Below, in pieces: positions 44,083 through 53,390 of a DNA stretch of 64,000 bases (position 1 is the stretch's first letter; every line of letters begins with the position of its first letter). The notes beneath the pieces were generated by a model. It was not told the origin of the DNA. It was given only the letters and a program-made list of their open reading frames with translations, and searched no databases. Where the stretch lies: positions 1 through 64,000 of the forward strand of contig NZ_AOIP01000017.1 of NCBI RefSeq assembly GCF_000337535.1. Direction: 5' to 3'. Source of the stretch: Natrialba aegyptia DSM 13077. GTDB lineage: Archaea > Halobacteriota > Halobacteria > Halobacteriales > Natrialbaceae. A program made the translations under genes and the position numbers.

Positions 44083-45402
44083 TCAGGCGTTGACGTGCGT
44101 AACTTCGTAGCCGTGATCGCGGATCGAGCGGATGATCGCTCGTGCTTGCCCTGCGCCGCTGGTCTCGACCTGGAAGTCGAGGTGGGCCTCGCCGACGTCG
44201 AGTTCGGGTGCGGATCGATCGTGGCGGACGGTCTGGATGTTGGCGTTGTGATCGGCGATGAGTCCCGAGATTTCCTCCATCTTGCCGGACCGGTCGTCGA
44301 TACGAACGCGCAATCGAAGCAGTTGTTCGCGATCGCTCAGCGCGTGGACGAGGACCGTCTGGAGCATCGTCATGTCGAGATTGCCGCCGCCGAGCAGCGC
44401 CACGACCGTCTCGCCTTCGACGTCGAGTTCATCGCTGATGATCGCAGCGACCGCGGCCGCGCCAGCGCCTTCGACGACCTGTTTCGCTCGCTCTAACAAC
44501 AGCAAGATCGCGCGAGCGATTTCGCCGTCCGTGACCGTTACGACCTCGTCGACGTGGTCCTCGATGAGCGAGAGCGTCAGGTCCGACACGCCGCCGGTGG
44601 CGATACCATCGGCGATGGTGTCGACCGACTCGAGCGCGATCGGGGCCCCCTTTTGCAGGCTGTCAGGAACGGTGGCAGCACCCGTCGCCTGCACGCCGAC
44701 GACGCGCGTCTCCGGCGACAGTTCCGAGAAGGCGGTCGCAATCCCCGAGATGAGTCCCCCGCCGCCGATCGGGACGACGATCGTGTCCACGGACGGAACG
44801 TCCTCGTACATCTCGAGTCCGAGCGTTCCCTGCCCGGCGACGATCGCGGGGTCGTCGTAGGCGTGGACGAACTCGGCGTCGGTCTCGTCGACGAGGTCCC
44901 GAGCGTGAGCCATCGCGTCCTGGAAGTCGGTGCCGACGAGTTCGACGGTCGCCCCGTAGCCCCGCGTCGCGTCGACCTTGGCCTGGGGGGCGGTTCGCGG
45001 CATGACGATGGTCGAGTCGACGCCCAGTTTCGTCGCGGCGAGGGCGACGCCTTGCGCGTGATTGCCGGCGCTCGCGGCGACGACTCGGTCCGTCTTCGTT
45101 TTCGTTTTCGTTTCCGTCTCCGTTTCTGTTTCCGTCTCCGTTGCCGTTGCCGTTTCTACCCCCGTTCCCGACGCCGACTCACCGTCAGCGACGAACTGGG
45201 CGATCTTGTTGTACGCGCCGCGGGTCTTGAACGAGCCCGTCCACTGCAGGTGCTCCATCTTGAGGAAGACCTCGGCACCGGTTAGCTCGTCGAGGGACGT
45301 GCTTCGCTCGACCGGCGTGTGTTTGACGACCGAGTCGTCGTCGAGTCGGTCGCGGGCGGCCTCGATATCGTCGACGGTGACGGATTCGAAATCGTGAGTC
45401 AT
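44083..45402 (-). CDS. ilvA: Threonine (serine) ammonia-lyase
   Basis: 439 aa. The PLP lysine is in GSFKTRGAYNK (K59); VVAASAGNHAQGVA, IGGGGLISGI and the C-terminal ACT domain (LRLRVRIDDRSGKMEEISGLI) complete the short catabolic form. It deaminates threonine or serine. Between the first beta segment and DRVVAAS is a low-complexity insert of alternating Thr with Glu, Ala or Lys (about residues 75-105) that normal enzymes lack. ATG 45402 lies 4 nt after the stop of the flavoprotein gene (45407), so both share a transcript. Confidence 0.94.
   Translation of the reverse strand: MTHDFESVTVDDIEAARDRLDDDSVVKHTPVERSTSLDELTGAEVFLKMEHLQWTGSFKTRGAYNKIAQFVADGESASGTGVETATATETETETETETKTKTKTDRVVAASAGNHAQGVALAATKLGVDSTIVMPRTAPQAKVDATRGYGATVELVGTDFQDAMAHARDLVDETDAEFVHAYDDPAIVAGQGTLGLEMYEDVPSVDTIVVPIGGGGLISGIATAFSELSPETRVVGVQATGAATVPDSLQKGAPIALESVDTIADGIATGGVSDLTLSLIEDHVDEVVTVTDGEIARAILLLLERAKQVVEGAGAAAVAAIISDELDVEGETVVALLGGGNLDMTMLQTVLVHALSDREQLLRLRVRIDDRSGKMEEISGLIADHNANIQTVRHDRSAPELDVGEAHLDFQVETSGAGQARAIIRSIRDHGYEVTHVNA
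45091..45158. repeat. Hexamer-type microsatellite inside ilvA
   Basis: The plus strand repeats GTTTCC / GTCTCC / GTTTTC units. It is in frame in ilvA and produces the Thr-Glu and Thr-Lys dipeptide run. The length probably varies between strains. Confidence 0.75.
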
Positions 45403-45406
45403 CGTA

Positions 45407-47923
45407 TCAGCGCAACAGTTTCTTTCGGTCGGGGTCGAATAATGGTTCGTCTCGTACCGTCGCGGGATGGCGCTCGTTCTCGTACCCGATCTCGACCTCG
45501 CGGCCCGCCTCGGCCGCGGCAGCCGGCAGGACGGCGTAGGCGATCCCCGCGTCGATCGTGTAGCCGTAGTCGGCCCGGACGACATCCCCGAGCACGTCGC
45601 CGCCGTCGGGATCGAACACCGGATGGCCGGCGTCGACGAGTTCGCCCGGTTCATCGAGCGTAATCGGCGCGATTTTCCGGTCGATTCCCGCGTCGCGCGA
45701 CTCGAGCAGCGCCTCCTTTCCGACGAAATCCGTCTCGAGATCGACGGCGAAGCCGATGCCCGCCTCGTAGGGGTTGAACTCGGGCGTCAGGTCGGTTCCC
45801 CACAGCCGGAACCCCTTCTCCATGCTCGCCGAATCGAGGGCCGCCCACCCCATCGGAACGATGTCGTACGCCTCGCCGGCGTCTTCGATCCGCTCCCACA
45901 GCCGCGCGCCGTACTCCATCGGCGCGTAAATCTCCCAGCCCAACTCGCCCGCATAGGAGAGTCGAAGCATGGTCACTGGCAGACTCTCGAAGTACGTCTC
46001 GCGCGCCGTATAGAACGGGAACGCGTCGTTCGAGAGATCCGCCTCGACCAGCGGAGCCAACACGTTCCGCGCGTCGGGCCCGAAGACGCCGACCCCACAC
46101 CGACTCGAGTCGTGCGCGGTCACCGAGACGGAACCGTCGTCGGGTGCGTGCTCGCGGATCCACCGCGAGTGCAGCGTCGCCGAGTTCCCGCCGCCCGTAA
46201 ACACCATGTAGCGATCGTCCGCCAGCCGACTGACCGTCAGATCCGCGAGGACGCCGCCGTCCCTGTTGCACATCGCGGTGTAGCGCATCCGGCCCGGAGA
46301 GACATCGACATCGTTGGTCAGCAGTCCCTGGAGGAACTCGCAGGCACCCTCCCCCGTCACCTCGATCCCGGTGAACGTGGTCATATCGACCATCGCGACG
46401 CGGTCGCGGACCGCCTGGTGCTCGACGCCCTGGGCCTTCGACCAGCCGCGGTCGAGCCAGTCCGGCCTGTCCGGAACATCGTACTCCTCCAGCAGGGCCT
46501 CGTTGGACTCGTACCACTGCGGCACCTCCCAGCCGCCCGAATCGTAGAACTGTGCACCGAGTTCAGCCTGGCGCTCGTAGAACGGACTCCGGCGGAGTTC
46601 CCGCTGGTCCGCCGGCTGTTCGCGCGGATGGATCAGCTGGTAGACCTCCCGATATTGCTGTGCGCCGCGGCCTCGGGTGTACTCTCGCGAGCCGGCGTGG
46701 GGCTGGAAGCGAGAGATGTGTGCGGGCGTCGCATCGACGCGCTCGCCGTCGAGCCGCGGGACGCCGTCTTCCATCCAGTGGGCCACGATGTTCCCGGCAC
46801 CCCCGGACTGTGTCACCCAGATGGCGAGCGCCCACCAGAGCCCGTCGATATCCTCGGTGGGCCCCAGGATCGGCATCCCGTCGGGCGTAAAGCAGAACAT
46901 CCCGTTGATCGCCGACTCGAACTCGGCGTCCCGTAGGGACGGTACGAGTTCGGCCGCCGCATCGGCGGCCGACTGGTCATGGTCAGGATGCGTGTTCTCG
47001 ACGAAGTGCTCCGCGGTGAACTCGCGCAAGGACGGGTACTCGAGGCCGAGATCCGCGAGTTTCTCGGGGCCGTAGATGTCGGCAGGGTCGACGAGCAAGG
47101 ATTCGTGGTTGTACGAACCGATGCCGTAGCGCTCGCCGTGCTGGCGGAAGTACAGCGACTGGTCCTGGTGGCGAAGCAGCGGTTGTTCGATTTCCCTGTC
47201 CGCGCCCGCGAGTGCAGCGAGTTCGTCGGAGACGAGGTACTGGTGGGCGCAGGGGACCAGCGGGATATCCACGTCGACCATGTCGCCGAACAGCGGCCCC
47301 CAGATGTTCGTCGCGACGAGCACCTCGTCGGCCGCGATGCGCCCGCGATCGGTGACGACCGTCTGAATCTCGCCGCCGGCCGTTTCGAGGTCGGTTACCG
47401 TCGTCTGGCCGTAGAACTCGGCACCGGCAGCCCGGGCGCGCTCGGCCATCGCGGCGGAGGCGTCGACGGCGTGCGCTTTGCCGTCCGTCGGGACGTAGTA
47501 GCCGCCGTGGATGGTATCCGCGTCGATCTGCGGGATCCGTTCGGCGACCTCGGCGGGCGAAAGGAGTTCGCCGCCCTCGACGCCGTACGACTGCCCCCGT
47601 TCTCGCTTTCGTTGCAGGTAGTCCCAGCGGTCCTCGGTGGCTGCGACCTCGATGCCGCCGCACGTTCGAAATCCGTCGAGCGCCTCGTACAGCTCGCGCG
47701 TGTACGACGCCATCCGCGTCATCAGCTTGCAGCCGCCGGTCTGGAACACCAGTCCTGGCGCGTGTGACGTGGAACCGCCGGTCTCGAACAGCGGTCCCTG
47801 ATCGAGCACGACGACGTCCTCGCGTCCGAGTTCGGTGAGATGGTAGGCGGCACTACAGCCCACGCAGCCGGCACCGACGACGACGGTTCCCGCGCTGTCG
47901 GGTATCGTGTTCCCTGTACTCAT
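45407..47923 (-). CDS. Dimethylglycine/sarcosine dehydrogenase-type flavoprotein
   Basis: 838 aa. The N-terminal FAD domain (VVVGAGCVGCSAAYHL) has GSTSHAPG with H54 in the place of the covalent-FAD His of dimethylglycine dehydrogenase. A middle FAO_M-like part leads to a C-terminal GcvT-type folate-binding domain (HQAVRDRVAMVDMTTFTGIEVTGEGACEFLQGL, GELGWEIYAPMEYG, GKEALLESRDAGI). Such enzymes remove an N-methyl group and pass it to tetrahydrofolate. It fits the betaine pathway step from dimethylglycine to sarcosine, with sarcosine to glycine also possible. It starts the minus-strand run before ilvA. Confidence 0.9.
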   Translation of the reverse strand: MSTGNTIPDSAGTVVVGAGCVGCSAAYHLTELGREDVVVLDQGPLFETGGSTSHAPGLVFQTGGCKLMTRMASYTRELYEALDGFRTCGGIEVAATEDRWDYLQRKRERGQSYGVEGGELLSPAEVAERIPQIDADTIHGGYYVPTDGKAHAVDASAAMAERARAAGAEFYGQTTVTDLETAGGEIQTVVTDRGRIAADEVLVATNIWGPLFGDMVDVDIPLVPCAHQYLVSDELAALAGADREIEQPLLRHQDQSLYFRQHGERYGIGSYNHESLLVDPADIYGPEKLADLGLEYPSLREFTAEHFVENTHPDHDQSAADAAAELVPSLRDAEFESAINGMFCFTPDGMPILGPTEDIDGLWWALAIWVTQSGGAGNIVAHWMEDGVPRLDGERVDATPAHISRFQPHAGSREYTRGRGAQQYREVYQLIHPREQPADQRELRRSPFYERQAELGAQFYDSGGWEVPQWYESNEALLEEYDVPDRPDWLDRGWSKAQGVEHQAVRDRVAMVDMTTFTGIEVTGEGACEFLQGLLTNDVDVSPGRMRYTAMCNRDGGVLADLTVSRLADDRYMVFTGGGNSATLHSRWIREHAPDDGSVSVTAHDSSRCGVGVFGPDARNVLAPLVEADLSNDAFPFYTARETYFESLPVTMLRLSYAGELGWEIYAPMEYGARLWERIEDAGEAYDIVPMGWAALDSASMEKGFRLWGTDLTPEFNPYEAGIGFAVDLETDFVGKEALLESRDAGIDRKIAPITLDEPGELVDAGHPVFDPDGGDVLGDVVRADYGYTIDAGIAYAVLPAAAAEAGREVEIGYENERHPATVRDEPLFDPDRKKLLR

Positions 47924-48124
47924 ATGACATGGAACGTGCCATGCGATCGACTATAGCTACCCGGGTGGATAATCTGGGGCGTATAACTGCCGTCGGGTGA
48001 GCGCGACGATTTCAGCGGCGAAACGAACCGAACGGCGCGGGCGTCGCGGCTATTCGTGCTGGCGGATTCCACAGCACCGTCGTCCATCGAAGGATGCTAC
48101 ACGAACCGCCGGTCGCTCCGACTC

Positions 48125-48205
48125 ATACGGTCTACTGTAACTATTTACCGGCGCAACCGCGCCCGTCCTGCGGTTGCGCCGGAAATGACTTACAGCAGTC
48201 CGTAT
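48125..48205. repeat. 81-bp palindromic element (MITE-like)
   Basis: The arms are near-mirror images. The inner 13 bp, CCGGCGCAACCGC (48148-48160) and GCGGTTGCGCCGG (48170-48182), are perfect around a 9-nt loop. The outer parts, from ATACGG to CCGTAT, match with a few changes. It can fold into one long hairpin. A diverged relative lies at 41418-41514. Confidence 0.8.
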
Positions 48206-48305
48206 CACGCACCCAGACGGATCCGTTTCGGTTGCACTGGTCTCACTGGTACCGGTCGCGCTGGTGCCGCGTTCCGCTCTGTGAAGATTCATTCGGAGCG
48301 GTGAT

Positions 48306-48322
48306 GGTAATACCGTATTACC
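48306..48322. promoter_or_regulatory. 17-bp palindrome GGTAATACcGTATTACC
   Basis: A perfect 8+1+8 inverted repeat in the intergenic region, of a size and symmetry typical of a dimeric repressor operator. No gene start is directly next to it; the nearest are at 47923 (minus) and 48860 (plus). Confidence 0.4.
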
Positions 48323-48859
48323 GACGCTTACGGCATCGCGGTGATCTCGCGCTGCATTCGGAAGCCGACCGTCACACCACTCGGAGCCGACAGACGAGTT
48401 CCCGTACCCGATCGTAGAGACGCCCGCGAGAGCAAACGAACTCGCGCCGACGCGAGCCGGCGAGTCGCCGTCGCTCGAGGAGGACCGAGAACGGAACGCC
48501 TCATCGAGTCGCGTTCCGAATCGTATTCGGATCCGGATACTGAGCGAAAACTGAAACGTCCACCGAATCGGCGTCGGATCACGACGCCGACCGCAAGCCG
48601 ATCGTCGACAGCGTCGGTGCCGATCGCGATCCAACCAACTGTTATCGGCGCCACGTCCCACGATTTCGGCGCTGCTCGTGGTCGGTCGCGCGTCAACAAA
48701 ACGCCCCGTTCGGCATCGCTCCGAGACGATCCATATGTCGTATAATTCGCCGTAACAGATGCTTCACCCGTCGTATCGGTCGTGCTAGTGAACGGATTTT
48801 TACAGACTCTCGAATAGTTGGATAATTACAAAGAGTGGCGGAGCGCAAGCGCGACACGT

Positions 48860-49666
48860 ATGGTACAACTCCAACCCGCCCAACAGGTACAGGTACCGGA
48901 GTGGTTGCAGGATCCGGTCGCGGAACTGGTCGTGTTCCTCCCCCGACTGATCGGCGCGCTGGTCATCCTCCTCATCGGCTGGGTCGTCGGTCGTTTCGCC
49001 GCACGGGTCGTCCGACGAATCGCCGACGGCATTGAACTCGACCGGATGGTCCTCGAGACGCCGCTCGGGCGAATACTCGGGGGGACTGAACGGGCCGTCT
49101 CCAGGGCATTCGGCAAGCTTGGAAAGTGGTTCGTCTACGCGCTTGCCATCCTCGCGGCCGCGAACGCGCTCGCGATCCCGACCCTCTCGGAGTGGATCGC
49201 GACGGCGGTCTCGTACTTGCCGGCATTCATCGCGGGCCTGCTCGTCATCGTCTTCGGGTTCGTGGTCGCCGACTTCATCGGCGACGTCATCGAACGAACG
49301 CGAGCGGCAGCGGAGACGGCGTACGCGAGCTGGTTCGCGAACGGCGCTCGCATGTTCCTCTACTTTACGGCGATCGTCATCGGTCTCGACACGATGGGGA
49401 TCGATGTCGGCATCCTGTACGTCTTCGCTCGAGCGCTCGCGTGGGGACTGGCGGCCGCCGTGGCCATCGGTGCCGGCGTCGCGTTCGGCTGGGGCGGTAA
49501 GGACTACGTCGCTGAAAACATCGACCGCTGGATGGGACGGACGAGTTCGGTCACGCCGACCGAGAGCGATACCAGTAGCGAGCGTCCCCGCGGCAGCGAG
49601 TCACGCGGTAGCGACCGAGAACCAGGAACCGAGCCGGGCCCCGGACGGGGCGCGGAAGACGACTGA
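48860..49666 (+). CDS. Mechanosensitive-channel-like membrane protein
   Basis: 268 aa with a conserved TM_helix (MscS-related) layout: LPRLIGALVILLIGWVVGRFAARVVRRI, then two helix pairs, LLVIVFGFVVADFIGDVI and a last segment, GIGAGVAFGWGGKDY-like (AIGAGVAFGWGGKDYVAENI). Proteins of this type have the pore helices but not the large MscS cytoplasmic domain. The C-terminus is an acidic Ser/Gly/Pro tail. It probably helps cells under osmotic change. ATG 48860 begins the family sequence, MVQLQPAQQVQVPEW. Confidence 0.85.
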   Translation: MVQLQPAQQVQVPEWLQDPVAELVVFLPRLIGALVILLIGWVVGRFAARVVRRIADGIELDRMVLETPLGRILGGTERAVSRAFGKLGKWFVYALAILAAANALAIPTLSEWIATAVSYLPAFIAGLLVIVFGFVVADFIGDVIERTRAAAETAYASWFANGARMFLYFTAIVIGLDTMGIDVGILYVFARALAWGLAAAVAIGAGVAFGWGGKDYVAENIDRWMGRTSSVTPTESDTSSERPRGSESRGSDREPGTEPGPGRGAEDD

Positions 49667-49681
49667 GTCGCCGCAGTCGCC

Positions 49682-50107
49682 TCAGTCGGTCGGCGGAGCC
49701 ACGTTCTCCGTCGTCCGGTCGGCCTTGGCTTTGGCCTTGGTGCGCGGAAAGAGCGGCTTGACGGGCACGACGACGTAGGACGTGACGAGACGGCCGTCGA
49801 TCGATCGCCACTTCTCGAGCTGTGCGAGCCGGTGTGTCCCGGCATAGGCGTCCTCGATTCGCTCGAGGATCGCCTCGAACGCGTCCACGTCGAACGTCTC
49901 GGCGGAGACGCGGTCCGTGGCGACCGCGATGCCCTGCGACCGAGCGTAGATGTCGAGTCGGCCCTCGAAGGCGTGCTCCAGTTCGTCGATTCGGTCGTGG
50001 ATATCGCCGACCGGCCGATCCGCCCGCGACGGGAAAGCGACGTACGCCTGGTATTGGTCGGGGCGACCCGTAACGCGGCGTTTCCAGAGGTGTCGTAGCA
50101 GCTTCAT
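49682..50107 (-). CDS. Hypothetical protein, 141 aa
   Basis: Not recognised. It begins MKLLRHLWKRRVTGRPDQYQ, then an alpha/beta stretch with YVAFPSRADRPVGDI and FEGRLDIYARSQGIAVATDR. The basic C-terminal part ends with PVKPLFPRTKAKAKADRTT. The balanced acidic core and lack of hydrophobic helices suggest a soluble protein. It converges on the channel gene with a 15-nt gap. Strong codon bias supports it as real. Confidence 0.65.
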   Translation of the reverse strand: MKLLRHLWKRRVTGRPDQYQAYVAFPSRADRPVGDIHDRIDELEHAFEGRLDIYARSQGIAVATDRVSAETFDVDAFEAILERIEDAYAGTHRLAQLEKWRSIDGRLVTSYVVVPVKPLFPRTKAKAKADRTTENVAPPTD

Positions 50108-50321
50108 CTATCCGTGGTCGGTGTGCGGCACCCGGCGTTCGATCGCCCGGTAGCGGTTTCGTTCGGAACCCTGCCGCACCCGGTTTCACGTTCGCCTTGT
50201 CCGCACGGGTAATACGTTCTTTGTTGTGCGCCGACGGGCGTCAGCGAACTGTTTCTTCACGGTAAGCGACGGTTCGAAGTTCGCGAAACCTTTGTACGAT
50301 CCGCTGTAATCGGCGGGCAGT

Positions 50322-50774
50322 ATGCGCCCCACCCTCCCCGCATCGTCGACGCTACTCCCGGCGGTTTCGGCTGGAATCGTCGCGATCGGCGTGACGATTA
50401 ATACCGGCTTTCCCGCCTCCGTCCGAACGGTGCCCGCAGTGCTCCTGATCGCCGCCGGTCTCTTCGGCGTGGCCAGATCCGTTCGCGGCAGGTCCGTCGA
50501 CTCCCTTCGACTCGCCGCGAGACGGTGGTGGGTACTCGCGTTCGCCGCCTTTCTCCCGTACGGGCTCGCGACGGCACCCTCGAACGAGCAGGCCGAAGCG
50601 GTCGGCGAGGCGTTCTCCGGACCCCTTGCAACGACCGCGCTCGAGGGAATCGCCGGGGCCGCTATCCTGTGTGCGGTCGCGGTGACGGTGCTCTACTGGT
50701 TCGCGAGGTACGGCATCCACCCGGGGCGGCCGACGCCCGAAGAGCGCATTCTGGACGATCAGGGGAGCAAGTAG
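50322..50774 (+). CDS. Membrane protein, 150 aa
   Basis: Four hydrophobic segments: LLPAVSAGIVAIGVTIN, TVPAVLLIAAGLFGVA, WWVLAFAAFLPYGLAT and ALEGIAGAAILCAVAVTVLYWFA. These are joined by short charged loops, and a hydrophilic tail (HPGRPTPEERILDDQGSK) follows. Family not recognised. It converges on the sarcosine oxidase gene, 26 nt away. Confidence 0.65.
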   Translation: MRPTLPASSTLLPAVSAGIVAIGVTINTGFPASVRTVPAVLLIAAGLFGVARSVRGRSVDSLRLAARRWWVLAFAAFLPYGLATAPSNEQAEAVGEAFSGPLATTALEGIAGAAILCAVAVTVLYWFARYGIHPGRPTPEERILDDQGSK

Positions 50775-50800
50775 CGGGTCGGTGAGCGCCGTTCTCGGAA

Positions 50801-51955
50801 CTATCCCGGCCCGTCGTCGAACCGGTCGAGTCGGAACATATCGATCGGATGGTCGGTCTCGCCGTCGACGGCGAGGTCGGCGAGAATCTCGCCGATCACG
50901 CTGGCGAACTTGAATCCGTGGCCCGAAAAGCCCGCACCGACGGCCACCTGCGGATGGTCGGGAAGGGTATCGAGAATGAAGTGTTCGTCCGGCGAGTTCG
51001 TAAACATACAGGTGGCGAGTCGCATCGTCGGACCGCCGGCCTCGGGGAAGTAGTTCGCCACGACCTCCCGGAGCAAGCGCTCGTCGTCCCGGTCAGGGTC
51101 CGTCTCGTAGGCGTCCGGATCGACCCGTTCGTCGCGGTGGTGGTACTTGCCGATCTTGAATCCCGGAACGTCGTAGATCGGCAGCCCGTAGAAGCGGCCT
51201 TCGGGGATCTGCAGGTTCCAGACCGGGAAATTATCGGGTTCGAACGTCGATGGCCGCTCGGGCTGGAACCAGCCGAGGACCTGGCGTTCGGGAACGGCGA
51301 GTCCGTCGAGTTCGTCTGCGAACTTGTAGTTCCACGCGCCGGCAGCGAGGACCAGCGCCGACGCGTCGTAGGTGCCGCGGTCGGTCTCGACGCGCACGCC
51401 GCCTGCCGGCGTCGGCTCCCAGTCGTGAACTCGTTCGCGGGCGCGGACGTCCGCCCCGGCGGCTTGTGCGGTCTCGACGTGCCCGATGATCGACTGTTCG
51501 GGGACGACGAACCCGCCGTCGGGCTGGTACAATGCCTTGTACCCCTCCGGAAGCCGATAGCCGGGAAAGCGCTCGGTAACCTCCTCGCTCGTCAGGACCT
51601 CGTGTGGAATATCGTGTTGCTCGCAGGAGCGCAGCGAGCCCTCGAAGACGACGGTGTCCTCGGGACCGGCGTCGATCGATCCCGTCCGGCGGATGATCTC
51701 GCGATCGGTCTCGGCCGCGAGTTCATCCCAGAGGTCGTACGCCCGCTCGATGAGCGGAATGTACGACGGGTGTTCGTAGTAGGCCCGGCGGATGATCCGC
51801 GTGATACCGTGTGATGACCCCATCGTGTGCGGGATATCGTATCGCTCGAGTCCCAGCACGTCGAGTCCGCGCTCGGCGAGGTGAGCGGTCGTCGCGCTGC
51901 CCATGCCGCCGACGCCGACGACCACGACGTCGTACCGGTCGTCTGGTGAGTGCAT
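50801..51955 (-). CDS. Monomeric sarcosine oxidase-type flavoprotein
   Basis: 384 aa from ATG 51955; an in-frame GTG nine codons upstream is weaker. The FAD motif is VVVGVGGMGS (11-20), with SSHGITRIIRRAYYEHPSY and the covalent-FAD cysteine in TCMFTNSPDEHFILD (C316), all typical of MSOX/N-methyltryptophan oxidase. It oxidatively demethylates sarcosine to glycine, giving formaldehyde and peroxide, with solute and N-methyl amino acid alternatives. It lies 266 bp from the divergent Rieske oxygenase gene, sharing an upstream region with it. Confidence 0.92.
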   Translation of the reverse strand: MHSPDDRYDVVVVGVGGMGSATTAHLAERGLDVLGLERYDIPHTMGSSHGITRIIRRAYYEHPSYIPLIERAYDLWDELAAETDREIIRRTGSIDAGPEDTVVFEGSLRSCEQHDIPHEVLTSEEVTERFPGYRLPEGYKALYQPDGGFVVPEQSIIGHVETAQAAGADVRARERVHDWEPTPAGGVRVETDRGTYDASALVLAAGAWNYKFADELDGLAVPERQVLGWFQPERPSTFEPDNFPVWNLQIPEGRFYGLPIYDVPGFKIGKYHHRDERVDPDAYETDPDRDDERLLREVVANYFPEAGGPTMRLATCMFTNSPDEHFILDTLPDHPQVAVGAGFSGHGFKFASVIGEILADLAVDGETDHPIDMFRLDRFDDGPG

Positions 51956-52221
51956 ACTCTCGGTCGGTTCGAGGACTGGCACCTTGGTAGTTGGTCTGTC
52001 TCACGCCATCCCTTTTTGGCGCAACGGCGGGCGACTTCGCGCTGTGTATCCGGCCCGGAAACGGACGTATCATGCCTTCGAGACGGCGAGAGAGCGGAAA
52101 TAAACGGTCCACGGTGCAGCCGTTCTCGATGGGATCGAGGCCGAATCCCCCCGCCACTTATACGTCCGAACTACCTGCGATCAACCCTTATTGAACGGTA
52201 CGCCTTGGCATACCATATAGT

Positions 52222-53361
52222 ATGACGCGGTGGAACAACGGTCTCGACGAGGTAGAGCAAGTGAGCGCCGACATCACCGACGAAACGAACGCGCTCCCGG
52301 CGCGGTACTTCACCGACCCCGCCGTCCACGAGATGGAGAAAGAGAAAGTGTTCGGGCGGTACTGGGTGTACGCCGGCCACGCGAACTGCATTCCGGAGGC
52401 GGGAGACTACTTCACCCGCACCATCGGCGACCGGGAGATTATCGTCCTCCGGAACCACGACGGCGACATACAGGCGTTCTACAACGTCTGCGCCCACCGC
52501 GGATCTGCGATCGTCGAGGAGACCCCGATGACCGATCCGGACAACGCACGACGGATCCAGTGTCCGTACCACCTCTGGACTTACGACCTCGACGGCGACC
52601 TCGCGAGCACCCCGCGGAGTTTCGAGGAGGCGCGGCTAAACCCCGACCTCGACGACGAGGACGTTCCCGACCTGGACGCCGAGGAAAACTCCCTCATGGA
52701 GGTCCACAGCGACCGTATCGGCCCGTTCGTCTTCGTCAACTTCGCCGACGACCCGATGTCGCTCGCCGAACAGGCCGGCAAACTGAAATCCGAACTCGAA
52801 TCGCTCCCCCTGGCGGAGTACGAACTCGCCCAGCGAATCGTCTCGGAAGTCGAGTGCAACTGGAAGGTCTTCGGCGGCAACTACTCCGAATGCGACCACT
52901 GCCAGGCGAACCACCAGGACTGGGTCACGGACCTCGAACTCCTCGACTCCGAACTCGAGGTCAACGACTACCACTGGGTGCTCCACTACAAGCACAGGGA
53001 GGACGTCGACGACGAGATGCGCATTCACGACGAACACGAAGCGCAGTTCCACTACTTCTGGCCCAACTTCACGGTCAACATGTACGGCACCGCCGACGGC
53101 TACGGAACGTACATCATCGACCCGATCGACGAGGAGCGGTTCCAGCTCGTCGCGGACTACTACTTCAAGGACCCCGAGCTGACCGACGAAGAAGAGCAGT
53201 TCATCCGAACGAGCAGACAACTCCAGGAGGAGGACTTCGAGCTGGTCGAACGACAGCAGCGCGGTCTCACATCCGGCGCGATCGCACAGGCCCAGCTCGG
53301 CCCGAACGAACACACGGTACACAAGCTCCACCGCCTCGCTCAGACGGCGTACGAGGCCTAG
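52222..53361 (+). CDS. Rieske non-haem iron oxygenase, GbcA/choline-monooxygenase type
   Basis: 379 aa. The Rieske [2Fe-2S] ligands are CAHRGS (C90, H92) and CPYHLW (C114, H117). The mononuclear iron site is NYSECDHCQANH (H226, H231), with D338 in EEDFELVERQQRGL as the third ligand. In relatives the segment is NYxECYHC; here Asp replaces Tyr. This subfamily includes glycine betaine monooxygenase GbcA, choline monooxygenase and carnitine oxygenase. With the sarcosine oxidase next door, betaine to dimethylglycine is the most likely reaction. A reductase partner is not in the window. A predicted TATA lies near 52190-52197. Confidence 0.92.
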   Translation: MTRWNNGLDEVEQVSADITDETNALPARYFTDPAVHEMEKEKVFGRYWVYAGHANCIPEAGDYFTRTIGDREIIVLRNHDGDIQAFYNVCAHRGSAIVEETPMTDPDNARRIQCPYHLWTYDLDGDLASTPRSFEEARLNPDLDDEDVPDLDAEENSLMEVHSDRIGPFVFVNFADDPMSLAEQAGKLKSELESLPLAEYELAQRIVSEVECNWKVFGGNYSECDHCQANHQDWVTDLELLDSELEVNDYHWVLHYKHREDVDDEMRIHDEHEAQFHYFWPNFTVNMYGTADGYGTYIIDPIDEERFQLVADYYFKDPELTDEEEQFIRTSRQLQEEDFELVERQQRGLTSGAIAQAQLGPNEHTVHKLHRLAQTAYEA

Positions 53362-53390
53362 GTGCCCGATATCCCTCTCCGCAACTACGT

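Larger units (their letters stand above)
47924..48859. other. 936-bp intergenic region with palindromes
   Basis: No convincing gene; ORFs on both strands are Arg/Ser-rich and of poor composition. It contains the palindromic element at 48125-48205, the operator-like palindrome at 48306-48322, and a stretch at 48400-48700 that may be decayed coding DNA. The promoter of the flavoprotein gene lies at its left, that of the channel gene at its right. Confidence 0.5.

Noticed and set aside
48328-48699. 123-aa minus-strand ORF
   Set aside because: Arg/Ser-rich, poor codon bias, and its complement is equally open; more likely decayed or non-coding.
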